A stretch of 64,000 nucleotides of DNA from Campylobacteraceae bacterium (GTDB lineage: Bacteria > Campylobacterota > Campylobacteria > Campylobacterales > Campylobacteraceae), in contig JAAYPR010000034.1 in NCBI GenBank assembly GCA_012519705.1, forward strand, positions 24,863-88,862, written 5' to 3'. Positions within the stretch are counted from its first letter, which is position 1. The number at the start of each line of letters is the position of its first letter. A program made the position numbers and the translations under genes. Under the pieces are notes generated by a model that had not been told where the DNA came from, ran no database searches, and saw only the letters and a program-made list of their open reading frames with translations. This document shows positions 46,450 through 55,859 of the stretch, in pieces.

Positions 46450-47853
46450 TTAAATTTCATAAAATTCTGGGATAAATAACTGGTAGTTATTTTTAAGTCT
46501 AAAATACAAATCATCTAGGTTTTTTGTCAGACCTGCTGTAATTTTTCTGTTTAGTATCTTATCATTAAACGGCACAAAATGCAAGAATTTGCACTCATCT
46601 TTTAGCCTTACATAAGGGTTCATGTTTTGGTCATCTTCAACTATAAGCTTTCCTTCAAATAGCCCCGCTAAATCATGATATCTCTTAATCATATCACTAT
46701 CTTCGCCGTAGTAGTAGAGATAAATATCAAGCCCAAGCTGTCCACAAAGGTCGAATATAACACTTGCTTCGCTTGTTTGAGAGTCATTTCCAGCTAAAAC
46801 TATACCTTTTTCTAAATCGTCCACGTCACACTCTCCAAGAGTTAAAACCGGTGTTTTTAGGTTGTAAAAAAGCCTTTTATACTGCTCAAAAAAGCTGTTA
46901 TTTGCTATAACCATACCAACTTTATACTTCTCGATATCTTCTTTCATAATCAAAGGGCTGTTTTTTCTATACTCTATTAAAATCTCAAAGCTATCATCGT
47001 CTATGAGCTCCCTCACTTCATCAAGCATAGGAGAGAGAGTTGGGTTTATAACTCTAATGTAGAGCTTATGGTTTGTGAGTTTTTCATTTAAAAATTTAGC
47101 GTTTTTCATGATTTTCTTAAACTCATCTTCTTCTAGGCGAATCATATCTAAGATAAGATAGAAATTTATCCCAAAAGGTGATGGGAACTGTCCTTTTGCT
47201 TCTTTGATAACTCTATAAACATCTTCTAAAACATTTGGCTCGCCAACCACCAAAAGAGTGTCATTTGGGAAAATCATGGTGTTATATTTAGTTATGACCA
47301 TATTGTTATAGCGGTAAATTATGGGAATTTTAAACTTTCCTTGAAGCATACCTACTTTTTTATAAGCAAAAGAGCTGCCTGCTGGAACTTTTACTTCCAT
47401 TATCTCGCCTTTTCCAAGTCCGATACTATCGGCTAAAACTGGGTGGTCTGGCAAGTAGCCAACGAGCCTTGAAGTAAGGATTGAAAGAGCGTCGATTACT
47501 CTTAAATGGCTATCTTTTCCAATGCTATCAATTAGCCCCCATTTATCAAGCAGATAGATATCTAGCTCTTCGTTTAGCCTACGTAAGTTTTCATACACAC
47601 ATAAAGCGTCTAGCTCTTTGTCCATAATAACAGTAGATGTGGCAAATTTCTCAACCATCATTTCACTAAGTTTTTCATAACTCGTTGGGTCAAATTTGTG
47701 AAGTGAGATGTTTTCGCCTTTGATTTTATCACTTATAGTTTCGTCATTATAGTAAACTATGGTATATTTATGTTTTAAATTCTTTAGATTAACCGTGGTT
47801 TCTAAGAAATTTTTGGCTAAAATACCATCGGCGATTATAAGAATATTTTTCAT
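46450..47853 (-). CDS. RCK/TrkA-type nucleotide-binding protein (COG3400-like)
   Basis: The 467-residue soluble protein begins with a Rossmann-like [15 protein letters not shown] segment. A TrkA-C-like ligand domain lies at about 150-220 ([21 protein letters not shown], ending DTLLVVGEP). The C-terminal half contains a second, divergent Rossmann-type region. I recognise it as the COG3400 type common in epsilonproteobacteria; its function is unknown. RCK domains usually gate potassium channels or transporters, but no such membrane protein is fused here. The MscS channel two genes away may be relevant. It is divergent from tgt with 37 bp between starts. Confidence 0.7.
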   Translation of the reverse strand: MKNILIIADGILAKNFLETTVNLKNLKHKYTIVYYNDETISDKIKGENISLHKFDPTSYEKLSEMMVEKFATSTVIMDKELDALCVYENLRRLNEELDIYLLDKWGLIDSIGKDSHLRVIDALSILTSRLVGYLPDHPVLADSIGLGKGEIMEVKVPAGSSFAYKKVGMLQGKFKIPIIYRYNNMVITKYNTMIFPNDTLLVVGEPNVLEDVYRVIKEAKGQFPSPFGINFYLILDMIRLEEDEFKKIMKNAKFLNEKLTNHKLYIRVINPTLSPMLDEVRELIDDDSFEILIEYRKNSPLIMKEDIEKYKVGMVIANNSFFEQYKRLFYNLKTPVLTLGECDVDDLEKGIVLAGNDSQTSEASVIFDLCGQLGLDIYLYYYGEDSDMIKRYHDLAGLFEGKLIVEDDQNMNPYVRLKDECKFLHFVPFNDKILNRKITAGLTKNLDDLYFRLKNNYQLFIPEFYEI

Positions 47854-47890
47854 TAATTTACTCCAAAATTTAAAAGGATATTATAGCAAA

Positions 47891-49009
47891 ATGGAATTTA
47901 ATATAGATAAAACAGACGGCAATGCTAGAGCTTGCACGATTAAAACGGCTCACAGCACCATACAAACTCCAGTTTTTATGCCTGTTGGGACAGTTGGAGC
48001 GGTAAAAAGTTTAGATGCTTATGATATGAGTGAGATACTAGATGCAAAGATTATTTTAGCAAATACTTACCATATGTATCTTCGCCCAACCTCTAAAGTG
48101 GTTAAGAAATTTGGCGGACTTCATGGATTTACTAAGTTTAACAGAAGCTTTTTAACTGATAGTGGCGGGTTTCAAGCATTTAGTTTGAGTGATATTTCAA
48201 AAGCAGATGAGGGAGGCATCAAATTTGCTTCTCATATAGATGGCTCAAGGCATTACTTCACACCCAAATCAGTTATAGACACCCAGCACGAACTTGGAAG
48301 CGATATCATGATGATACTTGATGATTTAGTAGCACTTCCGGCAACAAAAGAGAGAATAAAGCTAAGCTTGGATAGAACTATAAAATGGGGAAGAGAAGCA
48401 CTTGAGTATCATAGACTTAGACAAAGCCAAGGTGTTGGGTTACATCAAAACCTATTTGGGATAATTCAAGGCGGAACTGACTATGAAGCAAGGAAATTTT
48501 GTGCCCAAAAGCTTTGTGAGATGGAGTTTGACGGACTTGCTATCGGTGGACTTAGCGTTGGAGAAACTAATCAAGAGATGTATGATACAGTTGAAGGAGT
48601 TATTCCCTTCATTGATAAAAACAGACCGCGTTATTTGATGGGTGTTGGAACGCCTGAAGATTTAGTTGAAAACGTGGAACGTGGCGTTGATATGTTTGAC
48701 TGTGTGATGCCTACAAGAAACGCTAGAAATGGGACTATTTTTACAAGTTATGGCAAGATAAATATCAAAAGTGCTAAATTTATCCACGATGATGAGCCAA
48801 TAGATAAAGAGTGTAGTTGTCACACTTGCAGACTCTACTCAAAAGGGTATTTAAATCATCTCTATAGAGCAAAAGAGCTAACTTTTTACCGTTTAGCAAG
48901 CCTACATAATCTGCACTATTATCTAAATTTAATGAAGCAGATGAGAGAGGCGATACTAGAGGGTAAATTTAGTGAGTTTAAAAAAGAGTTCTATGCAAAA
49001 AGAAGTTAG
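47891..49009 (+). CDS. tgt: Queuine tRNA-ribosyltransferase
   Basis: The 373-residue TIM-barrel enzyme exchanges the wobble guanine of Asp, Asn, His and Tyr tRNAs for preQ1. It has the substrate-pocket motif [12 protein letters not shown] near residue 88, the catalytic [14 protein letters not shown] near 265 and zinc ligands in CSCHTC...H near 304-335. The frame is open from 47759, but that would overlap the divergent RCK-type gene. The ATG at 47891, with AAAGGA 12 bases upstream, matches the family N-terminus. Confidence 0.95.
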   Translation: MEFNIDKTDGNARACTIKTAHSTIQTPVFMPVGTVGAVKSLDAYDMSEILDAKIILANTYHMYLRPTSKVVKKFGGLHGFTKFNRSFLTDSGGFQAFSLSDISKADEGGIKFASHIDGSRHYFTPKSVIDTQHELGSDIMMILDDLVALPATKERIKLSLDRTIKWGREALEYHRLRQSQGVGLHQNLFGIIQGGTDYEARKFCAQKLCEMEFDGLAIGGLSVGETNQEMYDTVEGVIPFIDKNRPRYLMGVGTPEDLVENVERGVDMFDCVMPTRNARNGTIFTSYGKINIKSAKFIHDDEPIDKECSCHTCRLYSKGYLNHLYRAKELTFYRLASLHNLHYYLNLMKQMREAILEGKFSEFKKEFYAKRS

Positions 49010-49020
49010 TCAAAAACTAA

Positions 49021-49050
49021 ATAAAGAGTGAGTAAAATCACTCTTTATTT
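49021..49050. terminator. Bidirectional terminator between tgt and the small membrane gene
   Basis: Perfect 11-bp arms ATAAAGAGTGA / TCACTCTTTAT enclose GTAAAA, with A/T runs on both sides. It lies between convergent genes and contains the stop codon of the 51-residue gene. Confidence 0.75.
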
Positions 49051-49193
49051 ATCCAATCTCTTAGTTTTACTCTAAATTTTTCTAACAAAGTGTCAGTTTT
49101 ATCCATAAATTTGCTCTGCCCTTTTAAGCCATACTCATAGCCTAGCTTAAAGACAACAAAAGCAACTATTATAAAAAGTAGTAAATTTAACAT
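49038..49193 (-). CDS. Small single-span membrane protein (51 residues)
   Basis: The reading frame starts with ATG at 49193, preceded by AAAGGAAAATC, and stops at 49038-49040. The product has an N-terminal hydrophobic helix (MLNLLLFIIVAFVVF), then a charged amphipathic tail with several Lys/Arg and Trp47. Good ribosome-binding site, a clear membrane helix and a terminator at its end support a real gene. It resembles the tiny membrane proteins often missed in annotation; no function is evident. Confidence 0.7.
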   Translation of the reverse strand: MLNLLLFIIVAFVVFKLGYEYGLKGQSKFMDKTDTLLEKFRVKLRDWINKE

Positions 49194-49256
49194 GATTTTC
49201 CTTTTTTTGATTTATAAATTTTTTAATACGCCATAAACAGCTTGCTTCACTACATT

Positions 49257-49323
49257 TATTTGCTAATGCTTTTCGTAGCACTCGTGAGGGCTGTTATCGT
49301 GATACGAAAAGTATTAGCAAATT
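49257..49323. repeat. Long inverted repeat (hairpin)
   Basis: Arms of about 20 bp (ATTTGCTAATGCTTTTCGTA and its near-perfect inverse ending ATTAGCAAAT) surround a 25-nt centre that holds CACTCGTGAGGGCTG. One mismatch is present in the arms. It could form a strong cruciform or a transcript hairpin downstream of the lolC-like gene. Confidence 0.65.
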
Positions 49324-49343
49324 TAATATAAATTGCCAAAAAA

Positions 49344-49432
49344 CGCTTCGCTTACGGCGAGTAAGGTCAGCAAATACCTCTACTCGCTATCGCTCGTCTT
49401 ACTGACGCAAGTTCGTGACATCATTTGAGGTG
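49344..49432. repeat. Direct repeat, copy 1
   Basis: About 89 bp running from CGCTTCGCTTACGGCGAGTA to CATTTGAGGTG, with an inner CTCGCTATCGCTCGTCTTAC. It matches copy 2 with a few substitutions and one indel. Inside each copy, GGCGAGTA and TACTCGCTATCGCTCG provide short self-complementary segments. Confidence 0.75.
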
Positions 49433-49457
49433 CAATACTCACTTCGTTCGTCCGTTT

Positions 49458-49547
49458 CGCTTCGCTTACGGCGAGTAAGGTCATCAAAGACCCTCTACTC
49501 GCTATCGCTCGTCTTGCTGTCGCAAGTTCGCGACACCATTTGAGGTG
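49458..49547. repeat. Direct repeat, copy 2
   Basis: This 90-bp copy starts 114 bp after copy 1. Differences cluster in the middle (GTCATCAAAGACC against GTCAGCAAATACC) and in the paired segments (GCTGTCGCAAGTTCGCGAC against ACTGACGCAAGTTCGTGAC). It ends immediately before the stop codon of the lolC-like gene at 49548. Confidence 0.75.
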
Positions 49548-50741
49548 TCACTCATTCCTCAATGTTTGTAAAACATCTATCTCTGTGGCTTTTTTAGCTG
49601 GGTAGTAAGATGACAAGGTCACTATAACAATAGCACCTATTAAAATCATCGCTAAATCCACGGATGAGAGCTCCATCGGAAGCTTAGAGCTACCATAAAC
49701 ATCAGCTGGTAGGTCGATGATATCAAAGCTTCCAAAAAGCCACACCCCAAAAAGCCCTAAAATAAGACCAAAGATTATCCCACCACCGCCTATCACCATA
49801 CCAAGAGAAAAGAAAGTATTTTTAACCTCTTTTTTAGATGCTCCAAGGCTTAGCATTAGAGCGATTTCTTGACGCCTGTTCATCACAGTCATTAAAAGTG
49901 AGCTTATGATATTTAAGCTTGCAACTAAAATTATAAGCATTAAAACAATAAACAAAGCTCTTTTTTCTAACGCAAGAGCTGAGAAAAAGTTACCGTTTTG
50001 CTCCCACCAGCCCATTATTTTCATATTATCATGCGGAAGTTTTGCACCGATTAACTCTTTATCTTTAAATGGGTCATCTGAGTAGATATGAATCCCATCA
50101 AAACTCCCCTCTTGATACTCTAAAACTTTGGCTAGGTCGTTGATATCTGCGTAAACATAGGCTTTATCATAAGCGATTAACCCAGACTCAAAGTCAGCCC
50201 TCACATCAAAACGCTTCATCTTTGGTATCATAGAAAAGCCACCCGGATCCATCTTAGTAAAAATCATAGTAACTTTGTCATCATTGCTTAGGAAAAACTC
50301 ATCTTTTATCCCTTTTCCTATCATCACACCAAAGCCACTTAAGTTTGCATCTTTTGCACCCTCGTTTACAACGGAGTTAATCTTTTTTTCTTTTTCCAAA
50401 TCCACACCAAACATCACCCCACCCTCAAGCTTATTAGCTGCTTTTACTATAACTTGGGACGTGATATATGGACTAAAGTTTATGCTTGGAAACTCATCTT
50501 CTAAGGCTTTTAAGTCACTTTGACTAATGCCACCTTTATAGTAGCTAAAGATTGTGATTGGGTAGTTCATGGTAAAAAGTTTTCTTTGAAACTCTTTATC
50601 AAACCCGTTCATTATCGCCATAGCAACGATTAAAACCATCAGCCCGATACTCACCCCCAAGAACGCCAAAACAGCACAAAGAGTTATAAAAGGCTGAGTT
50701 TTATCAAAACGAAGATATTTTAAAACTAAATATTTTGTCAA
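49548..50741 (-). CDS. lolC: Lipoprotein-releasing ABC permease (LolC/LolE type)
   Basis: The 397-residue permease has the MacB/FtsX layout: a first span (about 20-45), a periplasmic domain (about 46-260), and three spans near 265-290, 310-340 and 360-380. The N-terminus LRFDKTQPFITLCAVLAFLGVSIG and the MNRRQEIALMLSLGASKKEV segment are typical of LolC/E, which extracts lipoproteins for LolA. Only one such permease gene is visible, consistent with a LolF-like homodimer; the ATPase LolD is not in the window. It lies 34 bp after secA; lolA is just across the divergent promoter region. Confidence 0.88.
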   Translation of the reverse strand: MTKYLVLKYLRFDKTQPFITLCAVLAFLGVSIGLMVLIVAMAIMNGFDKEFQRKLFTMNYPITIFSYYKGGISQSDLKALEDEFPSINFSPYITSQVIVKAANKLEGGVMFGVDLEKEKKINSVVNEGAKDANLSGFGVMIGKGIKDEFFLSNDDKVTMIFTKMDPGGFSMIPKMKRFDVRADFESGLIAYDKAYVYADINDLAKVLEYQEGSFDGIHIYSDDPFKDKELIGAKLPHDNMKIMGWWEQNGNFFSALALEKRALFIVLMLIILVASLNIISSLLMTVMNRRQEIALMLSLGASKKEVKNTFFSLGMVIGGGGIIFGLILGLFGVWLFGSFDIIDLPADVYGSSKLPMELSSVDLAMILIGAIVIVTLSSYYPAKKATEIDVLQTLRNE

Positions 50742-50775
50742 ATTTATTTATCCTATTTTTCTATTTTTACACTGG

Positions 50776-53406
50776 TTACTCAGCAAAAATTCCTTTTTTA
50801 GGACCACTTATTCCACAGCACTCTTTATATTTTTTACCACTTCCACAAGGGCATGGCTCATTTCTTTTTGGTTTTGGCTCAACTCTTATCGGCTCTCTTG
50901 CCCCACTAGAGTCATCTTCGTCTCTGTTTCTTTTCATAGTTCTCTCAAGTTCTTCTAAAGCTTTTTGTCTAGCTGCTTCTATGGCTCTCTCTTCGGCTTC
51001 AATTTCTTCTTTTGTTTTAAATCTTAAAGCTTGAAGCATTCTAATACTATTGTTTTTAAGTCCTGTAACAAGCTCTACAAATAGATCAAAACTCTCTTTT
51101 TTATACTCAGTTAGTGGGTCTTTTCTGTTATATCCTCTAAGTCCGATACCTGTTTTTAAGATATCCATTTGATAAAGGTGCTCTCTCCAGTCTCTATCTA
51201 CGATTTGTAAGTAAACTTGCTTTTCAATAGCTTCTTTTTGCTCTTTTTCTATAACGCTCATTTTAGTTTCATAAGCAGTTTTTAACTCATCTACGATATA
51301 TTTTTTAAGTTCTGCAAATGTTTCGCACTCTTTTAGTCTCTCTATATCAAACGTGTGTCCTATCTCAGCTTGGAACTGGCTAACCACAGCTTCTAGGTTA
51401 AAATCCTCTTTTGGCATCCCATCATAAAACTCAGCATGCTCAAGGATAAACTGAACATAATCTTCTCTGTTTGAGTTAATTTTATCGCTTAAATCAAACT
51501 CAGGGTCTAAAAGTTCGTTTCTATACTTATATACAGTTTTTCTCTGCTCATTTGCGATATCATCATACTCTAGGATATGTTTTCTACTCTCAAAGTGTAG
51601 GTTCTCCACTTTTTTCTGAGCATTTTCAACCGCCCTTGTTACCATTCTACTCTCGATACTTTCGCCTTCCTGGATTCCAAGACGCTCCATTATCCCTTTG
51701 ATTTTATCACTTCCAAAAATTCTAAGCAAGTTATCTTCTAAACTTAAGTAAAATCTACTCTCCCCTGGATCACCTTGTCTTCCTGAACGCCCACGTAATT
51801 GGTTATCTATACGTCTACTTTCATGTCTTTCTGTTCCTAAAACATAGAGCCCACCAAGAGCTCTTACTTCGTCATTTATCTTAATGTCAACACCACGTCC
51901 AGCCATATTTGTTGCAACAGTTACAGCTCCTTTTGCACCAGCGTCTAGGATGATTTCAGCCTCTTTTTCGTGGTTTTTAGCGTTTAGGACGGAGTGAGGA
52001 ATTTTAGCTTCTTGTAAAAGTTTGTGTAAAACTTCACTTTTTTCAATAGAAGCAGTTCCTACTAAAACAGGTTGTCCTTTTTTGTTCGCTCTTTTTATCT
52101 CTTCAATAACAGCGTTAAATTTCTCTCTTTCTGTTTTGTAGATTAAATCGTTTTGGTCGATTCTTTGAACCGGAACGTTTGTTGGGATTGAGATAACTTC
52201 AAGTCCGTAAATTTGACTAAACTCAGTCGCTTCTGTTTGAGCAGTTCCTGTCATACCAGCAAGTTTGTCATAAAGTCTAAAGTAGTTTTGGAAGGTAATA
52301 TCAGCTAGAGTTTGGCTCTCTTCTTGAATTTTAACACCCTCTTTTGCTTCTAATGCTTGGTGAAGCCCTTCGCTAAAACGTCTTCCTTCGCTAAGTCTTC
52401 CTGTAAACTCATCGACTATTACAACTTGCCCATCTTTTACCACATAGTTTACATCTTTTTCAAAAAGATAGTTTGCTTTTAGTGCTTGGTCAAGATAATG
52501 GCTTAAAACAGCATTTTCTAAGCTATACAGGTTATCAACGCCAAAAAGCTTTTCTGCTTTTGTGATACCCTCTTCGGTTGGAACGATAGTTCTGTTTTTC
52601 TCATCTACTATAAAGTCCCCGCTTGGCTTCTCGCTAGGGTCTTCAGGTAGCTTTCCTTTAGTTAAGTTTAGAGCTACTTCGTTTGCTTTGATATATCCAT
52701 CAAGAGTTTTATTAGTTGGCCCTGAGATGATAAGCGGAGTTCTAGCCTCATCTATCAAAATACTATCAACTTCGTCAACGATAACAAAGTTATGCTCTCT
52801 TTGAACTTTATCTTCAAACCTAAACTTCATATTATCTCTTAGATAGTCAAAGCCAAACTCGTTGTTTGTCCCGTAAGTTATATCCGCATCATAAGCAGCT
52901 TTTCTTACTTGGTCGTTATACTCGCCACTTACGATTACCCCAACGCTAAAGCCTAAAAACTCATATAAAACGCCCATTTCTCTAGCGTCTCTTTTTGCTA
53001 AGTAGTCGTTTACTGTAACTACGTGAACACCTTTTCCAGTCATTGCGTTTAAAACAACAGGAAGAGTTGCGACTAAAGTTTTACCCTCGCCCGTTTTCAT
53101 CTCTGCGATATCTCCATCGTGAAGTACCATACCACCGATTAACTGAACGTCAAAATGACGCATATCTAAAACTCTTTTTCCTACCTCTCTAACGATTGCA
53201 AAAACTTCGTTTAAAACATCATCTAAAGTTCTTGTCCCGCTAGCAACATCTTCTCTTAAAACGTTAAATTTAGCTTTTAACTCATCATTACTTAACTTTT
53301 CAAACTCGCTCTCTAGTGCATTTATCTGCATCGCTCTTTTTGCATAAGCTTTGACGATTCTATCGTTTTGAGTACCAAAAATCTTTCTTGCTATACTTTT
53401 TATCAT
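50776..53406 (-). CDS. secA: Preprotein translocase ATPase SecA
   Basis: The 876-residue motor of Sec export has the full domain set: nucleotide-binding domain 1 with [14 protein letters not shown] near residue 103 and the [20 protein letters not shown] stretch near 207, a preprotein cross-linking domain, and nucleotide-binding domain 2 with [10 protein letters not shown] near 490. A C-terminal zinc-binding tail carries the [14 protein letters not shown] motif near 855, which contacts SecB or phospholipid. Length and motifs are normal. Confidence 0.97.
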   Translation of the reverse strand: MIKSIARKIFGTQNDRIVKAYAKRAMQINALESEFEKLSNDELKAKFNVLREDVASGTRTLDDVLNEVFAIVREVGKRVLDMRHFDVQLIGGMVLHDGDIAEMKTGEGKTLVATLPVVLNAMTGKGVHVVTVNDYLAKRDAREMGVLYEFLGFSVGVIVSGEYNDQVRKAAYDADITYGTNNEFGFDYLRDNMKFRFEDKVQREHNFVIVDEVDSILIDEARTPLIISGPTNKTLDGYIKANEVALNLTKGKLPEDPSEKPSGDFIVDEKNRTIVPTEEGITKAEKLFGVDNLYSLENAVLSHYLDQALKANYLFEKDVNYVVKDGQVVIVDEFTGRLSEGRRFSEGLHQALEAKEGVKIQEESQTLADITFQNYFRLYDKLAGMTGTAQTEATEFSQIYGLEVISIPTNVPVQRIDQNDLIYKTEREKFNAVIEEIKRANKKGQPVLVGTASIEKSEVLHKLLQEAKIPHSVLNAKNHEKEAEIILDAGAKGAVTVATNMAGRGVDIKINDEVRALGGLYVLGTERHESRRIDNQLRGRSGRQGDPGESRFYLSLEDNLLRIFGSDKIKGIMERLGIQEGESIESRMVTRAVENAQKKVENLHFESRKHILEYDDIANEQRKTVYKYRNELLDPEFDLSDKINSNREDYVQFILEHAEFYDGMPKEDFNLEAVVSQFQAEIGHTFDIERLKECETFAELKKYIVDELKTAYETKMSVIEKEQKEAIEKQVYLQIVDRDWREHLYQMDILKTGIGLRGYNRKDPLTEYKKESFDLFVELVTGLKNNSIRMLQALRFKTKEEIEAEERAIEAARQKALEELERTMKRNRDEDDSSGAREPIRVEPKPKRNEPCPCGSGKKYKECCGISGPKKGIFAE

Positions 53407-53494
53407 AAATTTACCCCATTAATAATTTTAACCTATCATTTTAACATATATTTATTTAAACTTGTTAGAATTTTTGAAATTTTAAGGATGAAAT

Positions 53495-54010
53495 ATGAAA
53501 AAAACTATTTTAAAACTCGCTTTTATACTACCTTGCTTTGTTTTTGCAAATGAATTAGAGTTTAAAACTCTAAAAAGTAACTTCGTGCAAACCGTCACAA
53601 GCGATGGAAGCAAGATAGAGTATAGTGGAAATTTCATGACTACGCACAACAACGCTTTTTGGCACTATAAAAGCCCAACTGTAAAAAATATCTATTTTAA
53701 CTATGAAAGAGTTGCGATAATCGAGCCTGATTTAGAGCAAGTTATCTATACGAGCTTGACCAATGTTCCAAATTTAATAGACGTTATAAAAAGTGCTACC
53801 AAAGTATCAAAAGACACTTATCAAGCAGAGCTTGACACTATAACCTACACTCTAACCCTAAAAGATGGCCTTATGAGTGAGATAAGCTACAAAGATAGAC
53901 TTGATAATGACGTGGTGATTAAATTTAGTGATGTTAGGAAAAATGAGTATATAGATGATAGCCTGCTTCTTCCTGTATATCCAAAAGAGTATGATGTGGT
54001 GGTGCAGTAA
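53495..54010 (+). CDS. lolA: Outer-membrane lipoprotein carrier protein LolA
   Basis: The 171-residue periplasmic protein has a signal peptide (cleavage near FVFA-NE, about residue 16) and a LolA-type open beta barrel. Visible features include the SNFVQTV strand, an FMTTHNNAFWHYKSP segment and IEPDLEQVIY. It ferries lipoproteins from the LolCDE complex to the outer membrane. The frame start with AAGGA upstream is clear. It is divergent from secA and closely followed by nikR (3 bp). Confidence 0.88.
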   Translation: MKKTILKLAFILPCFVFANELEFKTLKSNFVQTVTSDGSKIEYSGNFMTTHNNAFWHYKSPTVKNIYFNYERVAIIEPDLEQVIYTSLTNVPNLIDVIKSATKVSKDTYQAELDTITYTLTLKDGLMSEISYKDRLDNDVVIKFSDVRKNEYIDDSLLLPVYPKEYDVVVQ

Positions 54011-54013
54011 GTC

Positions 54014-54427
54014 ATGCGTGGTATTGTAAGGTTTAGCGTCTCTCTTCCTGAAGATTTACTTGAGCTTCTTGACGAGAGACTAAAAGCTGGAAATTATGCT
54101 TCAAGAAGTGAGTTTGTAAGGGATCTCATAAGAGAAAAAGTTGTAAAAGATAGCTGGGATGATGAAAGCACCGTTCACATCGGTGTTTTAACCACCATCT
54201 ACGACCATCATCAAACAGATTTAGTAACTAAAAAAATCGCTATCGAACATGACACAAACTTAGAGATAATCTGCACAAACCACATCCACCTAGACCATAG
54301 CAACTGTTTAGAAACCTCCACCTTAAGAGGTCTTGGAAAAGATATAGTGAAGTTCAAAGAGCAAATTTCAGGTCTAAAAGGGATAAAATTTTGCGAACTA
54401 ACAAAAGCTGGAGTTCCTAAAAGCTAA
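54014..54427 (+). CDS. nikR: Nickel-responsive regulator NikR
   Basis: The 137-residue regulator has an N-terminal ribbon-helix-helix DNA-binding domain (about 1-50, [18 protein letters not shown] and [12 protein letters not shown]) and a C-terminal ACT-like nickel-binding domain. Metal ligands of the NikR type are visible: HxHxxxxxC in the [13 protein letters not shown] segment (about 92-104) and an upstream HHQTD near 73. It should repress or activate nickel uptake and urease/hydrogenase genes on nickel binding. It lies 3 bp after lolA, so the two are probably co-transcribed. Confidence 0.93.
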   Translation: MRGIVRFSVSLPEDLLELLDERLKAGNYASRSEFVRDLIREKVVKDSWDDESTVHIGVLTTIYDHHQTDLVTKKIAIEHDTNLEIICTNHIHLDHSNCLETSTLRGLGKDIVKFKEQISGLKGIKFCELTKAGVPKS

Positions 54428-54450
54428 ATTTAATTTTAAAATTTAGCTTT
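54420..54450. terminator. Bidirectional terminator between nikR and the helicase gene
   Basis: Perfect 12-bp arms AAAGCTAAATTT / AAATTTAGCTTT lie between convergent stop codons and overlap the nikR stop. The stem is AT-rich but T-runs flank both sides. Confidence 0.6.
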
Positions 54451-54469
54451 TAGAGTGGCTCTAAGCTTA

Positions 54470-55819
54470 CTACTCATAGTAAATAAAACTCTCATTTTGA
54501 TAAAACTCATCCACAGCTTTGTTTGTCTTAACAACTCTTTGGATATACCGCTCAAACGGCTCATAGCGGGTATAAACTATTTTTAAACTTTTAGGGTTTG
54601 TAGCTCTTGAAAGAGCCACGTAAAGCTGTCCTTCAGCAAAGATATTATCTAAATTGCAAGTTAAGTTTTCTATACTCATACCTTGACTTTTGTGTATCGT
54701 GATACCATAAGCAAGGCGAAGTGGAAACTGATAAAATGTAGCCATAACTTCATACTTCACCTCATCACCCAAAGCCACAAACTCGCCCATCTCATAGCCA
54801 TTTGGCAAAACTTCTACAACGTCACTATCTTCTTTTTCTATAAAAACAGATGTCACAAAGCCAAACTCATCTTTTTTAACCTCAACTATAACGCCCTTTT
54901 CGCCGTTATAAAACTCCATATCGTTTCTATCAAGGCTGTATTTGTTCATAGTAAAAAGCACTCTTGCACCAACTTTAAACTCAAAAACAGGAGCAACGTT
55001 TAGATTTTTTATCCATTTATCAACTTTTTCAGGATGAACGCCTTTGACATTCATCTCTGTATAGCCTTCAAAAGTTTCTAAATTTGCATCAATTCTACTA
55101 AGCATTAGCGAGTTTAAAGCGTCTGCTTCTTTGTTTCTGCCAAAAAGGGTTGTCATATCACTATCTAAACTGTTAGAGCTTGTTAAAAACTGCTTTAGAT
55201 ATGAAGTGATTTTCTCATCAACCCTACCAACTCTAATGAGCGATAAAACTCTATAAAACTCTAAATCAGTTGTTCTTTTTGACTTTATAAACTCTATATT
55301 TGTGAAATTTAAAAGCTCCCAAGCGTGAGATGAAAAAGCATATTTGTTTGTAAAAAGGTCGTTTTTTTCATCTTTTACGATGGGCGGAAGTTGGTAGAAG
55401 TCCCCCACTACCATTATCTTCCCACCAAAGTTAAGTTTAAAAAGTCTCTCGTAAATCATCAAAAAAAGTTCCGATGAAACCATGGAAATTTCATCTATGA
55501 TTAAAAGCTCAGTTTTGCTTAAAATTTCAGCCAAGCTTGCAAGTTTTTCCTTAGCTCTTCTGCTTCTATCATACTCTTTTAACTCTTGCTGGTTTTTACA
55601 AATCCCAAAACCAAAAAACGCATGAAGTGTGATACCGCCGATATTTACAGCACTAACCCCAGTGCTTCCTAAAGCTACGACGTTTTTACCATTTGCTCTA
55701 AAATGCTCCATAACTTTGTTTGTTATATAGCTTTTCCCAACCCCCCCACCACCTGTTAAAAACAGGTGTGACTCTTCCAAAGTTTTGATTACTTTGTTTA
55801 ATAAATCCTCTGTTTGCAA
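54470..55819 (-). CDS. PIF1/RecD-like superfamily 1 helicase
   Basis: The 449-residue ATPase has a Walker A GGGGVGKS near residue 23, a Walker B LLIDEISMVSS near 109, GDFYQLPP near 139 (motif III) and the C-terminal TIHKSQGMSIE and YVALSRAT motifs of SF1B helicases. These place it with PIF1/RRM3-like 5'-3' helicases, here in a short form with no extra domains. It may unwind G-quadruplex or R-loop structures; that is family inference. A run of seven G residues encodes part of the P-loop. It lies 40 bp after the DASS transporter. Confidence 0.88.
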   Translation of the reverse strand: MQTEDLLNKVIKTLEESHLFLTGGGGVGKSYITNKVMEHFRANGKNVVALGSTGVSAVNIGGITLHAFFGFGICKNQQELKEYDRSRRAKEKLASLAEILSKTELLIIDEISMVSSELFLMIYERLFKLNFGGKIMVVGDFYQLPPIVKDEKNDLFTNKYAFSSHAWELLNFTNIEFIKSKRTTDLEFYRVLSLIRVGRVDEKITSYLKQFLTSSNSLDSDMTTLFGRNKEADALNSLMLSRIDANLETFEGYTEMNVKGVHPEKVDKWIKNLNVAPVFEFKVGARVLFTMNKYSLDRNDMEFYNGEKGVIVEVKKDEFGFVTSVFIEKEDSDVVEVLPNGYEMGEFVALGDEVKYEVMATFYQFPLRLAYGITIHKSQGMSIENLTCNLDNIFAEGQLYVALSRATNPKSLKIVYTRYEPFERYIQRVVKTNKAVDEFYQNESFIYYE

Positions 55820-55859
55820 ATTTCATCCTAAATTTAAAAACTCAAATTTTAGCATATTT

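Larger units (their letters stand above)
49194..49547. other. Repeat-filled intergenic region before the lolC-like gene
   Basis: This 354-bp gap contains no credible gene. It holds an inverted repeat at 49257-49323 and two direct copies of an approximately 90-bp sequence at 49344-49432 and 49458-49547. The second copy reaches exactly to the stop codon of the lolC-like gene. Confidence 0.7.

Noticed and set aside
47759..47890. Upstream extension of the tgt frame by 44 codons
   Set aside because: It overlaps the start of the divergent RCK-type gene; the ATG at 47891 has a ribosome-binding site and matches the family start.
49257..49547. CRISPR array
   Set aside because: Only two direct repeat units of about 90 bp separated by a short spacer, no regular spacer pattern and no cas genes.
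54014..54427. Antitoxin of a toxin-antitoxin pair (ribbon-helix-helix domain)
   Set aside because: The C-terminal nickel-binding His/Cys motif identifies NikR and no toxin gene is adjacent.
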